The notes beneath the pieces were generated by a model. That model saw nothing but the letters and a program-made list of their open reading frames with translations. It did no database searches and was not told the origin of the DNA. Positions 1-8,511 of a stretch of 27,618 nt of DNA are shown one piece after another. The stretch comes from CAZCDS01 sp964497585. Its GTDB lineage: Bacteria > Desulfobacterota > Desulfomonilia > Desulfomonilales > Desulfomonilaceae. Position numbers and translations under genes: made by a program. Location: positions 1-27,618 of the forward strand of contig CAZCDS010000081.1 of the NCBI GenBank assembly GCA_964497585.1, given 5' to 3'. Each line of letters starts with the position of its first letter. The first letter of the stretch is position 1.

Positions 1-1403
1 ATGCCGACCTGCTTCGATCCATAAACCGTATGGCCGGAGCGCTCGTGAAAGCAGGGGTCGAGAAAGGCGACTGCGTGGCCCTCCTGCTTGGGAACAGACC
101 GGAGTTTGTTGTCAGTTACTTTGCAACGGTGAGGATCGGAGCGATAGCGGTTACGCTCAACCCGGTCTCAACGGTCTACGAACTGGGGCACTATTTCACG
201 GAGTGCAGACCGAAGGTCGTCGTCTGCAAGCCCGAGAACCTGCCCAAGATTCATGAATTTCAATCTCATGCCGACAACGTCGAGACTGTCATTACTACGG
301 ATTCCGCGGAAGGCACTATTTCCTATCAAGAGATCCAAAGGGATTTTCCGGACACCTTTCAGGCCTTGGACATGAAGCCGGAGGATCCCGCGGTGGTCAT
401 ATTCACTGCGGGTCTGCTCGGCCGTGCTCTGGGCGCCACGCTGACGCACGGCAATCTGATGCACAATTCCTGCCTCCTCAAGGTTCAGGCGAACGGTGGT
501 CCCGAGCACCACGGTCTCGCGCTGATTCCCCTCTTCCACGCGTTCGGAGCAGCGGTGAACTTCCTCGGTGTGATGCAGGTCGCGGGGACCGTATACCTGG
601 TCGAGCGGGTCGATTTCGGCAAGCTTATACCCTGGCTCCAGGCAGCCCGGATCACCTATTGCGGCCTGGTTCCGATGGTCTACTACGGTCTCCTCTACCA
701 TCCTGCCTGCGCCTGCCTGGACCTTTCAAGCTTGACCATCGCCATCAGCGGCGGCGCGCCTCTCTCAAGGGAGATCTATGAGCGATTCTGCGAACGATAC
801 CAGATAGACGTCTTTCAGGGATACGGACTCACCGAAGCGTCGCCCGTGGTGTCCTGGAACTGCATCAATTTTCCGAACAAACCCGCGAGCGTGGGCTTGC
901 CGATTCCCGATACCACAATAGAGATCCATGACGAGTCCGGCAACCCCGTGGCTGTAGGCGTAGAGGGCGAGGTGGCAGTGCGGGGGCCAAGCGTGATGGC
1001 CGGCTATTTTGGGAAGCTCGCGGAAACCGAAACCGTAATACGCAACGATTGGCTGTACACGGGAGATCTCGGACACCTTGACGAAGACGGGTATCTCACC
1101 CTGACCGGCCTGAAAAAGGATCTTATCATCACCTCGGGTTTCAATGTATACTGCCAGGAGGTCGAGGAGATCTTAATCAGGCATCCCGAGGTCGCTGACG
1201 TGGCGCTCGTGGGTGTACCGGATCTCATGAGGGGTGAGGTCATCGAATCTCTCATCGTGCCGGAGCCTGGAACGAAACCTGTCGAGCGTGATGTAATAAG
1301 ATTTTGCAGGGAGTATCTCTCCCGGTACAAGTGTCCGAGGAAGGTTCTCCTCGTTAAGGAGATCGTGCGCGACCGCCACGGCAAGCCTGTTAGGTGGAGC
1401 TGA
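1..1403 (+). CDS. Acyl-CoA ligase (ANL family), 5'-truncated, degenerate AMP-binding loop
   Basis: The reading frame is open from base 3, and the residues before the first Met (30) fit the family (LLRSINRMAGAL), so the gene starts left of the window. Family members activate a carboxylic acid as acyl-AMP and transfer it to CoA. Visible motifs, numbered from Met30: GYGLTEASP (A5) near residue 265, YTGDLG (A7) near 345, LKKDLIITSGFNVY hinge region, and a C-terminal GK (DRHGKP) where the catalytic lysine is expected. The usual P-loop TSGTTGxPKG reads FTAGLLGRALG at residues 125-135 (bases 402-434): the Thr/Ser-rich core, Pro and Lys are all lost, while the following THGNL is intact. Activity is therefore uncertain although the frame is unbroken. 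The substrate cannot be read; overall similarity is to medium/long-chain fatty acyl-CoA ligases. Confidence 0.9.
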   Translation, partial: ADLLRSINRMAGALVKAGVEKGDCVALLLGNRPEFVVSYFATVRIGAIAVTLNPVSTVYELGHYFTECRPKVVVCKPENLPKIHEFQSHADNVETVITTDSAEGTISYQEIQRDFPDTFQALDMKPEDPAVVIFTAGLLGRALGATLTHGNLMHNSCLLKVQANGGPEHHGLALIPLFHAFGAAVNFLGVMQVAGTVYLVERVDFGKLIPWLQAARITYCGLVPMVYYGLLYHPACACLDLSSLTIAISGGAPLSREIYERFCERYQIDVFQGYGLTEASPVVSWNCINFPNKPASVGLPIPDTTIEIHDESGNPVAVGVEGEVAVRGPSVMAGYFGKLAETETVIRNDWLYTGDLGHLDEDGYLTLTGLKKDLIITSGFNVYCQEVEEILIRHPEVADVALVGVPDLMRGEVIESLIVPEPGTKPVERDVIRFCREYLSRYKCPRKVLLVKEIVRDRHGKPVRWS

Positions 1404-1404
1404 G

Positions 1405-1470
1405 CGTTCACGGGTCGGGCGAGCTTGGATTCAAGGTCTTGCCTGGCCGCATGGGAACATACCGTGAACG
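1405..1470. repeat. 9-bp perfect inverted repeat after the acyl-CoA ligase
   Basis: CGTTCACGG (1405-1413) is matched by CCGTGAACG (1462-1470) with a 48-base interval, immediately after the ligase stop codon. There is no T-run behind it, so it is not a textbook terminator. It may be a 3'-end structure or a protein site in the 218-base gap before the histidine kinase. Confidence 0.4.
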
Positions 1471-1621
1471 ACATTGTGAAATTCAGCCCAAAGAATCACC
1501 CTCTCCTCTTCCCCTGCCGAGAAAGGAGAAGGAACGGGAGAGTTCGAAAAGAATGGCATGAGTTTTCCCGGTTGATCGCAATTTGCTGTGCATTGCCATT
1601 CCAAAGAGGGAGTACGTGGGG

Positions 1622-3340
1622 GTGAAATCTGGCCGGACCCTCGTCGATCTCGTCCTTCCGGAGGATTCGTCTATCGGGCCGGACTACCGCAGGCGAGTTG
1701 AATGGCTGGTCCTGCTGAGACTGGTGGTGACCTCCCTGCTGCTTGGCGCCACGATCTTCTTCCAGCTCAGCCAGACCGGCGCCTATCTTACCTATCCTAC
1801 CGTCGCCCTCTATGTTCTCATCGGGGCGACTTTTCTGTTGAGCCTGCTGTACGCGGTGTACCTGCCGCTGATCCCCAACTTGTGGGGATTTGCGTTTGCG
1901 CAGTTGGTGGTTGACGTATTCTACTATACGGCCCTGATCTATTTTACCGGTGGGGCCGCCAGCGTCTTTGCCCTGATCTACATCTTTCCGATTGTTGCAT
2001 CGGGCTTCCTCCACTTTCGCCGGGGCGCGCTTCTGATTGCCTCGTTGGCCGCGATTCTTTTCGGCCTGTTGATCACGCTGGAATTCCACGGCATCATCCC
2101 TGCAGGAGAATGGCCTCTTGGCGCATCCACCGCGAGCCTGACGCCGGGTTACATACTGTGGGTGATGGCCGTCCATTTCACGGCATTTTACCTTTCAGCA
2201 TTTGTAGCGAGTTCGGTTGCAGAACAACTTCAGAAGACCGAGACCAGACTGGAACTCAAAGAGACGGATCTCGCTCTGCTCTCGGAGTTGCATTCCAGCA
2301 TTGTGCGCTCGATTCCCAGCGGTATCGTAACAACGGACGAATCGGACAGGATAACCTTCGTCAATTCGGCAGGAGCCAGGCTGCTGGGGGCCTCCACGGA
2401 GGAACTCATCAACGCACCCTTAAGAGAAGTACTTCCGGGAGTCCGGGAGCTATCCACTGCAGGCGCACGAGCAGGAGACACGTACGGTACTGCCAAGGAG
2501 ATACGTGGAGAGAAGGCATATCTGGAACTGAGCGTCTCCAACCTCAAGGGCGAAGACGGCGGGCCCAGTGGCCGTCTGGTCATTTTTCAGGATGTCACGC
2601 ATCTGAGAAGAATGGAAGAGCGCGTGAAAGTCAGTGAGAGGAAGGCCGCGCTTGTGCGAGTCGCGGCAGGCATGGCCCATGAGATACGCAACCCCCTCGG
2701 CGCGCTCAGAGGAGCCGCTGAGTTGCTCTCGCAATATCCCGGCGAGATACGGGATTCACAGAAGCTTCTGGATATCGTGGTCAGGGAATCCGATCGTCTC
2801 AATTCGCTCCTTTCAGATTTCCTGGTGACGGTCAATCCTGATCGCGGGCGGAAGGCGCTGGTCATGCTCGATGATATCGTCGAGGAAACCTGTGATCTAT
2901 TCTCACGGGAGCCGCGAGCCCTGGACCGCATTACCTTCGAGATATTTATCAGCAAGCGTGTCGAAGTGGAAGGAGACCCCACGCGGCTCAAACAGGCCGT
3001 CTGGAATCTCCTTGCCAATGCACTTGAAGCCGTGCCCGACAAAGGGACCGTCACGGTCACCTTGGTCTCGGATGAGGATTCGGGGATGGCAATCCTGAAT
3101 ATCCGGGATACCGGGACAGGCATATCATCGGACATCAGGGACCGGATTTTTGATCCCTTCGCCACAACCAAGAACGGAGGTACAGGACTGGGACTTCCGA
3201 TCGTGTTGAGTATCGTGGAAGGTCATAAAGGAACCATCGAAATCGGTGGCGTGCCCGGCGACGGTACGAGTGTTGAGGTCCGACTACCCCTGGCGGGGTC
3301 ATCCGCGGCCGGTGGAGAGGGAGAGCTGCTCAATGGGTGA
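1622..3340 (+). CDS. Membrane sensor histidine kinase, PilS-like
   Basis: Two-component sensor kinase expected in the inner membrane. Starting at GTG 1622 gives 572 residues; this start has an AGAGGGAG ribosome site about 9 bases upstream, while the in-frame GTG at 1616 is too close to it and further upstream only a TTG is available. About six hydrophobic segments fill roughly residues 25-190, followed by a PAS domain (about 210-330), a HisKA domain with the phospho-acceptor in MAHEIRNPLG, and a HATPase_c domain with an N box (NALEAVPDKG), G1 (DTGTGI), F box (IFDPFATTK) and G2 (GTGLGLPIV). Six-helix input plus PAS plus kinase is the PilS architecture. It overlaps the next gene, a sigma-54 response regulator, by 8 bases, so the two are cognate. 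No pilin genes lie in the window, so a type IV pilus role is only a possibility. Confidence 0.93.
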   Translation: MKSGRTLVDLVLPEDSSIGPDYRRRVEWLVLLRLVVTSLLLGATIFFQLSQTGAYLTYPTVALYVLIGATFLLSLLYAVYLPLIPNLWGFAFAQLVVDVFYYTALIYFTGGAASVFALIYIFPIVASGFLHFRRGALLIASLAAILFGLLITLEFHGIIPAGEWPLGASTASLTPGYILWVMAVHFTAFYLSAFVASSVAEQLQKTETRLELKETDLALLSELHSSIVRSIPSGIVTTDESDRITFVNSAGARLLGASTEELINAPLREVLPGVRELSTAGARAGDTYGTAKEIRGEKAYLELSVSNLKGEDGGPSGRLVIFQDVTHLRRMEERVKVSERKAALVRVAAGMAHEIRNPLGALRGAAELLSQYPGEIRDSQKLLDIVVRESDRLNSLLSDFLVTVNPDRGRKALVMLDDIVEETCDLFSREPRALDRITFEIFISKRVEVEGDPTRLKQAVWNLLANALEAVPDKGTVTVTLVSDEDSGMAILNIRDTGTGISSDIRDRIFDPFATTKNGGTGLGLPIVLSIVEGHKGTIEIGGVPGDGTSVEVRLPLAGSSAAGGEGELLNG

Positions 3341-4721
3341 ACGCCTCCTCATTGTCGATGACGAAAAGAGCATGAGGGAATTCCTCGAGATAATGCTCAA
3401 ATACGACGGGTACGACGTGCGGGCGGCGGGGTCCGGGGAGGAGGCATTCGAGATCTTCTGTGAAGCGGAGCCGGACCTCGTTCTCACTGACGTGAAGATG
3501 CCCGGAATGAGCGGTCTGGATCTGATTAGAAAGATCCGCTCACTCGATTCCGCCGCGCCCATCATAGCCATAACAGCCTATGCAAGTGCGCAGGACGCCA
3601 TACGTGCGGTCCGAGAAGGCGCATACGATTACATCTCCAAGCCGTTCCAAATTGAGGACCTCAGGGCGGTCATCCGAAACGCGCTCGAGGCCCGACGCCT
3701 TCGGATGGACAACTTCAAACTGCGGGAACAGTCCGACAAGCCTTACCAGTTCGGTGAAATAATCGGTAAGTCCCCGGAAATGGCTGAGGTCTTCGACATG
3801 ATCCAGAGGGTCGCTCCGTCCAAGGCGAGCGTCCTGATCATCGGAGAATCGGGCACCGGCAAGGAACTCGTGGCAAAGGCCATCCACAACCGTTCTCCCC
3901 GGTCTACCCGGCCGTTTATTCCCGTCAATTGCACTGCCATACCCGAAACCCTCCTGGAATCCGAGCTTTTCGGGCATGTCAAGGGTGCGTTTACCGGCGC
4001 AGTCTCACACAAGCGCGGTCTCGTAGAAATTGCCCATTCAGGTACGCTCTTCTTCGACGAAGTCGGCGAAATACCGCTTTCAATTCAGGCCAAGCTGCTG
4101 CGCTTCCTCCAGGAGAGGGAGTTTCGTAAGGTCGGGGGCAATGAGGACATGAGCGTGGATGTTAGGGTTATCGCGGCCACGAATCGGAATCTGGAGCGGG
4201 AGATCGCAGAGAGCCGCTTCAGGGAAGACCTCTATTACCGGCTCAATGTGATCAGGATCAAGCTTCCGCCGCTGAGAGACCGTGACGAAGACATCCCGTT
4301 GCTCGTCAATCACTTCCTCGCGAGGTTCGCCAAGGAACAGGACAAGGAAATCACGAGAGTCTCGTCCCTTGCCATGAGGGTCCTGTGCAATTACAGCTAT
4401 CCGGGCAATGTCCGAGAACTGGAAAACACCATCGAGCGGTGCGTGACTCTGGAACGGTCCGACCAATTGACTGCCGAGCATCTTCCGTCCCGATTCTCCC
4501 AAGAGGACGCGGAAGCTGGAATCGGCTCGGAGCAGGTAGATATCCCGCCGGACGGGATTGACCTGAACCGCGCCACGGAAGAGATGGAGCGCAAACTGAT
4601 CAGTCGAGCCCTCCAGATCACCGGAGGAAATCGATCAAGGGCCGCACGCCTCCTGGGAATCACCCAGCGATCTCTCCGCTATCGACTCGTGAAACTCGGG
4701 ATGGATACCGGCGAGTCATAA
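3333..4721 (+). CDS. Sigma-54-dependent response regulator, PilR/NtrC family
   Basis: 462-residue transcription activator. ATG 3333 is chosen because LLIVDDEKSM begins the receiver domain directly after it and a GGAGAGGGAG ribosome site precedes it. Domain order: receiver (about 1-120, with DD near the N-terminus, phospho-Asp in VLTDVKMPG, conserved K in YISKPF); AAA+ domain (about 145-385, Walker A GESGTGKE, sigma-54 contact loop GAFTGA, Walker B region TLFFDEVGE, arginine-finger region YYRLNVIRI); Fis-type HTH at the C-terminus (GGNRSRAARLLGITQRSL). All hallmark residues are intact, so it should open sigma-54 promoters when phosphorylated by the adjacent kinase. Its 8-base overlap with the kinase stop indicates translational coupling. 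PilR, AtoC and ZraR share this architecture; the PilS-like partner favours a PilR-type assignment. Confidence 0.95.
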   Translation: MGERLLIVDDEKSMREFLEIMLKYDGYDVRAAGSGEEAFEIFCEAEPDLVLTDVKMPGMSGLDLIRKIRSLDSAAPIIAITAYASAQDAIRAVREGAYDYISKPFQIEDLRAVIRNALEARRLRMDNFKLREQSDKPYQFGEIIGKSPEMAEVFDMIQRVAPSKASVLIIGESGTGKELVAKAIHNRSPRSTRPFIPVNCTAIPETLLESELFGHVKGAFTGAVSHKRGLVEIAHSGTLFFDEVGEIPLSIQAKLLRFLQEREFRKVGGNEDMSVDVRVIAATNRNLEREIAESRFREDLYYRLNVIRIKLPPLRDRDEDIPLLVNHFLARFAKEQDKEITRVSSLAMRVLCNYSYPGNVRELENTIERCVTLERSDQLTAEHLPSRFSQEDAEAGIGSEQVDIPPDGIDLNRATEEMERKLISRALQITGGNRSRAARLLGITQRSLRYRLVKLGMDTGES

Positions 4722-4817
4722 CTCCGGCACGGTCCCCGGCGGTTTGTTGCACGACCGTCAACGGCATTGATCCGGTCGAGTGCGGTCGGCTCAGGTCGGG
4801 AACAAGAGAGTACGATT

Positions 4818-5612
4818 ATGAGAGACTATTCCATTGTATTGGCTGCCGACCTGCCTTCCCCTGCGGAGGTTCTCTCGGTCATCAAGAAGGTGGGTCTTAC
4901 TGTGGACGGGGTGAAACTCGCGGTCGCGACTCTCCTGGAAGCGGGAACCGACATTGTCAAACGCACCCGCGACCTTACCGAAGACAGGCCCATACTGGCC
5001 GATCTGAAAATCGCGGACATCGGTTTCCAATCTGCAAGCGGGTGGGATGGCACCAATGCCAAGATCATCGGGAGTCTCGAAGGTACGGGAGTTACCCACG
5101 TGACCGTTCACGGCTTTCCCGGACCGCTCTCCGTTGCAGAGGCGGTTGGTCGGGCCCGAGGCGCAGGTATCGGCGTTCTTTTGCTCCCGCTCATGAGCCA
5201 TGCGGGCGCGGGACTGTTCTTCTCCCGTCCCACGGAGAGATCTCAGGTCGTGGAACAAACCTCGGCCGCGGGGTTGGACGTGACCTTCCCCGAGGGCCTC
5301 GGCTGTGAGGACGTCACCGAGGCGATCCTCCTGCTGGGGGAGGCGTTCGAAGTCGAAGGATACATCGGCCCCGCGACGCGGCCCGGAGATCTCGAGCGTT
5401 ATCGCGCATTGACCAATAGGGCGATCTGGTGCCCCGGATTCGGACGCCAGGACCGACTGGGGAGGAACCTCGAAGAACAGTTCCGCGATTGGGCCGGGAT
5501 TGTGGGTCCCGCGTCCGCGGCCATCGTGGGGTCGGCAATATTCAAGGCTGCGGACCCTGCCGCGGCCGCGTCGGAGATAGCTGAATTCCGGGATCGAGCA
5601 ACCGGCGGATGA
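4818..5612 (+). CDS. OMP decarboxylase / HUMPS-fold protein, archaeal type with active-site insertion
   Basis: 264-residue TIM-barrel protein of the orotidine-5'-phosphate decarboxylase superfamily. Start ATG 4818 is favoured because homology begins immediately (SIVLAADLP). Catalytic positions of archaeal OMPDC are present: D11, K33, and D62-x-K64-x-x-D67 in ADLKIADIG; also HGFPG (98-102), MSHAGA (126-131), YIGPATRP (182-189) and Q211 after PGFG. Two differences stand out. About 8-10 extra residues (around 69-80, rich in Gly/Ser/Asp) follow the DxKxxDI motif, next to the active site and dimer interface. The phosphate-binding Arg of the VGRSI motif is Ser239 (VGSAIF). It may be a divergent PyrF or a HUMPS enzyme with another substrate; no other pyrimidine gene is in the window. 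It ends facing the minus-strand M24 gene. Confidence 0.82.
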   Translation: MRDYSIVLAADLPSPAEVLSVIKKVGLTVDGVKLAVATLLEAGTDIVKRTRDLTEDRPILADLKIADIGFQSASGWDGTNAKIIGSLEGTGVTHVTVHGFPGPLSVAEAVGRARGAGIGVLLLPLMSHAGAGLFFSRPTERSQVVEQTSAAGLDVTFPEGLGCEDVTEAILLLGEAFEVEGYIGPATRPGDLERYRALTNRAIWCPGFGRQDRLGRNLEEQFRDWAGIVGPASAAIVGSAIFKAADPAAAASEIAEFRDRATGG

Positions 5613-5636
5613 TGCCGGAACGCTCTGGCAGGATGT

Positions 5637-5682
5637 GGCCGGCACACTCTGCCTGAAGCGCGCGAAAAAAAGTGTGCCGGCC
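5637..5682. terminator. 12-bp perfect inverted repeat between convergent genes
   Basis: GGCCGGCACACT (5637-5648) is exactly mirrored by AGTGTGCCGGCC (5671-5682) with a 22-base loop. It lies between the OMPDC-fold gene (plus, ends 5612) and the M24 peptidase (minus, ends 5789). An A-rich tract occurs in the loop and another directly after the second arm, so on the minus strand T-runs flank an arm. A bidirectional transcription stop is the simplest reading, but the T-runs are not in the canonical position. Confidence 0.5.
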
Positions 5683-5788
5683 CGAAAAAAGAACTTGACA
5701 GACCAGAGTGTCCCCCCCGCCATCGAGGGATTTGCCGAAACCGTGAGTGACCGGGGAGCCCCCATCTCACTTTTTTGATCCTCCAGTG

Positions 5789-6982
5789 CTACTCAACCGG
5801 AACGACCTGTATCATGTCATCAAAGGGAGTCAGCCGGTCAAGACCGCGCGAAGTCACCACGTACGAATTCTCTATGCCTGCGAGTCCCTCTCCAGGCAGA
5901 ATGAATTTCGGTTCCAACGCGAGTACCATCCCCTCAGCGAGGGGAACCTTCGAGTTCTTCCCGATGAGTGGTAGCTCGTTGAGTTCCAGTCCGAATCCGT
6001 GCCCCACGAACGGGACCGGCTGAGGATGCCCCATGAAGCCCTCTTCCAAACCGGCTTCGCGCACGATCGTTAACGCGACATTGTACAGCTCCTCTGCTGG
6101 CATGCCCACGCGGGCTCTCTCGACCATCGCCGCTTGAATTTCCAGGGCTTTCTCGTGGACCCTGCGAAACTTGTCGGGCGGCTCTCCAAGATAGAAGGTC
6201 CGAGTCTGATCTACGAGATATCCGCCGGCGGTGCCGCAGTGATCGATTACCACGGGCTCATGTCTGCCTATCACTTTGTGTCCGGGTCCCTGGGGAAAGG
6301 AAGCATTCGGTCCGGTTCCTCCGGTCGGGCCAACAGAACAACTCGGGACTGAGAGATTGCTCCCCGACATGATGTGTCCGTAGAAGACCTCGGTGTTGAA
6401 CCCCCTGACCCGAACGAAACCCTGATGTCCGTTGCTTCGCTGAACGGCTTCGACACGTGCGGCGAATTCGATTTCCGTCAGGCCCTCCTCGAGCAGGTTC
6501 TTGACTTCACGGAACATCGCGTCGGCCATGGCCGCGGCCTGGTTCACAAGCTGCAGCTCGTAGCGCGACTTGATCATCCGCACCTGTTTGACCAACGGAG
6601 AGACGTCCCTGATCTCGCTGCCGGTAAAGATTTCCTCATACATGCGGTAGTTGTTGACGGGGAGCACGTCCAATTCCATACCCAGCACTCCGGGCATCTC
6701 GCCCGATTGAACCCGAATATGTTCCTTCACTTCACCGAGTTTTCCGATCGGATGAATCGCGTGCAGCGGAGAATCTTCCACCGCCCGCTCGAAGTTTCTC
6801 CTCACCAGGAGTACCGGCGCGCCTGACACGGGCACGTAAAGGTGGGCGTCCTGCGCCGTCCCTGAGAAATAGAACAGATCCGCTCGTTGTACGATAAGCG
6901 CTCCGTCGAACCCGTCGTCACGGAGCAGTTCCTGCAACCGGCTGATCCTCTGTTGTATCTCCTCTTCAGGAGTTGAAGCCAT
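5789..6982 (-). CDS. M24 family metallopeptidase (Xaa-Pro aminopeptidase/dipeptidase-like)
   Basis: 397 residues from ATG 6982. This start has a GTGAGGA ribosome site 8 bases upstream; the GTG at 6997 lies within that site and is rejected. The N-terminal creatinase-like domain (about 1-135) precedes a pita-bread domain. Metal-site motifs are visible: Asp in VIDHCG and VDQTRT, His in GHGFGLEL, Glu in LEPKF and Glu in GIENSYV. The position often occupied by a second His (GLExHE) is Asn (ELNELP), which some family members tolerate. The likely role is cytosolic cleavage of Xaa-Pro bonds, but creatinase-like or DMSP-lyase-like M24 members show that the fold can act on small molecules. It lies 61 bases downstream of the zinc alcohol dehydrogenase on the same strand, suggesting cotranscription and hence possibly a metabolic rather than housekeeping role. 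Confidence 0.9.
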   Translation of the reverse strand: MASTPEEEIQQRISRLQELLRDDGFDGALIVQRADLFYFSGTAQDAHLYVPVSGAPVLLVRRNFERAVEDSPLHAIHPIGKLGEVKEHIRVQSGEMPGVLGMELDVLPVNNYRMYEEIFTGSEIRDVSPLVKQVRMIKSRYELQLVNQAAAMADAMFREVKNLLEEGLTEIEFAARVEAVQRSNGHQGFVRVRGFNTEVFYGHIMSGSNLSVPSCSVGPTGGTGPNASFPQGPGHKVIGRHEPVVIDHCGTAGGYLVDQTRTFYLGEPPDKFRRVHEKALEIQAAMVERARVGMPAEELYNVALTIVREAGLEEGFMGHPQPVPFVGHGFGLELNELPLIGKNSKVPLAEGMVLALEPKFILPGEGLAGIENSYVVTSRGLDRLTPFDDMIQVVPVE

Positions 6983-7043
6983 ATATCTGGTCCTCACGTC
7001 TTCGGGTTACCGGGGTAGGACGGAATCCTTCAGGTCGAATCGC

Positions 7044-8069
7044 CTACTTCTGAGGTTCAATAACTACCTTGATAGAGTCTCTCGCCTCCTCGACGAGGGT
7101 GAATCCCTCGGAGGTTCGGGCGAGAGGCAGCCTGTGGGTGATCATGTCCGCAACCTTCAGTCTGCCGGAAGCGATCAGCTCTATTGCGGCTCGAATGTCC
7201 CTCGGGCTTCCTGCGTACGAGGACGTGATCTTCACCTCCTGCCACCAGACATGATTGAAGGGGATTTCCACCTTCGCGTTGGGATCGGCGGGCGCGAAGA
7301 AGAGGATGGTTCCCCCGCGATCCACAAGGTGAAATGCCTGATTCAGAGCAGACATGGCTCCCGTGCAGACGATAACCAGCTCCGCGAGCCGACCGTCGTT
7401 GGACTCCTTGAGCCGCTCAGGAAGGTCGTCGCCCGCGGGCAAGGCCGCGTCTGCCCCGAAAGTGCGCGCGACTTCGAGCCGCTTCGGACTGATGTCCACA
7501 GCCACAACTCTGGTCGCTCCAGCGGTGCGAGCGAGCTGGATATGGAGCAGCCCTGCAATGCCGCTGCCCACGACGATGACTCGTCGACCCGGCTTCCAGC
7601 CAGCATTGTGCTGCCCCCGGTAAACGCACGCGAGCGGTTCCACGAAGACCGCTTCTTCATAGCTCATCGACTCGGGCAGACCGTAGACTCCGTGCCGGAC
7701 GTTGATCGCGGGAACCCGTACGTATTGAGAGAAGCCGCCGGGATCGAAGTTCGTGCTCTTGAGCGTGTCGCACACCGAATGATGATCGGCCAGGCAGTAG
7801 CGGCACATGTTGCACGGGACGTGATGGGAGACGAAGACCCGGTCACCCTCCTGCCAGCCCTGGACGCTCTCGCCGACCTGAACGATGTCCCCTGCTATTT
7901 CGTGTCCGAGCACGATCGGCGCCTTGGGCACTCGGTACCATTCCAGCACGTCGCTCCCGCAAACACCGCTGGCAACGATCTTCACGAGTATTTCATCGGG
8001 GCCGATGCGTGGGACGTCCATCTCTTCGACCCTGATGTCTCGATTATTGTAGTACATGGCAACACGCAT
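7044..8069 (-). CDS. Zinc-dependent alcohol dehydrogenase (sorbitol/threonine dehydrogenase-like MDR)
   Basis: 341-residue NAD(P)-dependent medium-chain dehydrogenase. There are two possible ATGs; the one at 8069 sits 8 bases after AAGGAG, whereas the ATG at 8075 would be only 2 bases away, so 8069 is chosen. Catalytic zinc ligands: Cys in GVCGSD, His-Glu in LGHEIAGD, and Glu in FVEPLACVYR. Structural zinc: four Cys in CNMCRYCLADHHSVC. The Rossmann motif is VVGSGIAG followed by an acidic residue in AVDISPKR, which suggests NAD(H) preference. The substrate is probably a polyol or secondary alcohol. Upstream on the same strand, 442 bases away, is an LsrF-like aldolase; downstream at 61 bases is the M24 peptidase. 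Together they suggest a small catabolic unit. Confidence 0.92.
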   Translation of the reverse strand: MRVAMYYNNRDIRVEEMDVPRIGPDEILVKIVASGVCGSDVLEWYRVPKAPIVLGHEIAGDIVQVGESVQGWQEGDRVFVSHHVPCNMCRYCLADHHSVCDTLKSTNFDPGGFSQYVRVPAINVRHGVYGLPESMSYEEAVFVEPLACVYRGQHNAGWKPGRRVIVVGSGIAGLLHIQLARTAGATRVVAVDISPKRLEVARTFGADAALPAGDDLPERLKESNDGRLAELVIVCTGAMSALNQAFHLVDRGGTILFFAPADPNAKVEIPFNHVWWQEVKITSSYAGSPRDIRAAIELIASGRLKVADMITHRLPLARTSEGFTLVEEARDSIKVVIEPQK

Positions 8070-8511
8070 AGGCATGACTCCTTATACGGGTTCGCTGGAG
8101 AACCGGTACCTCGAATGCTTCCGCGAAAACAGTGACCGTAACCAGGTGTTTCCGCGGCGGCACACAGCTTCTATCAGCCAGGAACCAATGGTGAAGCGGC
8201 ACACATCAGTTTCCTGAAAAACACTGCGGCAAGTTGCAGAAAGGCTTGCGAACGCGCGCAATGCCGTTACCCGAGACAATGTCTGTTGAGGTGTCCGGTG
8301 TCCCGGAAGACAAGCGAGAGGCTTGTCCGGCATTGATTTCATTCGGAGAGGACTTTTGTCAATTACTGGAGAGCTGACAATTTCGGCTCCCGTCGCGGAA
8401 ATGTCCGATAAACGCGCACATCTCTTCGCGTGCAGTGCTATCCACGCGCCGGCCTTCCGACAACGAATTTCTGAGACCTTCGAGATGCCTTCGCGCAAGC
8501 TTTCAGCCGTC
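8070..8511. other. 442-base gap between aldolase and alcohol dehydrogenase
   Basis: No convincing gene. An open frame on the minus strand (8082-8498) has no ribosome site, no recognisable motif and Arg/Ser-rich shadow-like composition. On the minus strand a TTGACA occurs at 8358-8363 with no good -10 box, so a separate promoter for the dehydrogenase is possible but not shown. A small hairpin is listed separately. Confidence 0.5.
8310..8328. terminator. 7-bp hairpin downstream of the aldolase, possible weak terminator
   Basis: GACAAGC (8310-8316) and GCTTGTC (8322-8328) pair perfectly around a 5-base loop, with only partial pairing possible beyond. It sits about 185 bases beyond the aldolase stop on the minus strand and is not followed by a real T-run, so termination would be partial at best. 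Confidence 0.3.

Noticed and set aside
1540..1621. Sigma-54 promoter before the histidine kinase
   Set aside because: GG and GC elements are present but their spacing is 13 or more bases rather than the required 10.
4791..5765. Long minus-strand open frame opposite the OMPDC-fold gene
   Set aside because: It is antisense to a gene with clear catalytic motifs, has Arg/Ser/Gly-rich shadow composition and no ribosome site. Long antisense frames are common in GC-rich DNA.
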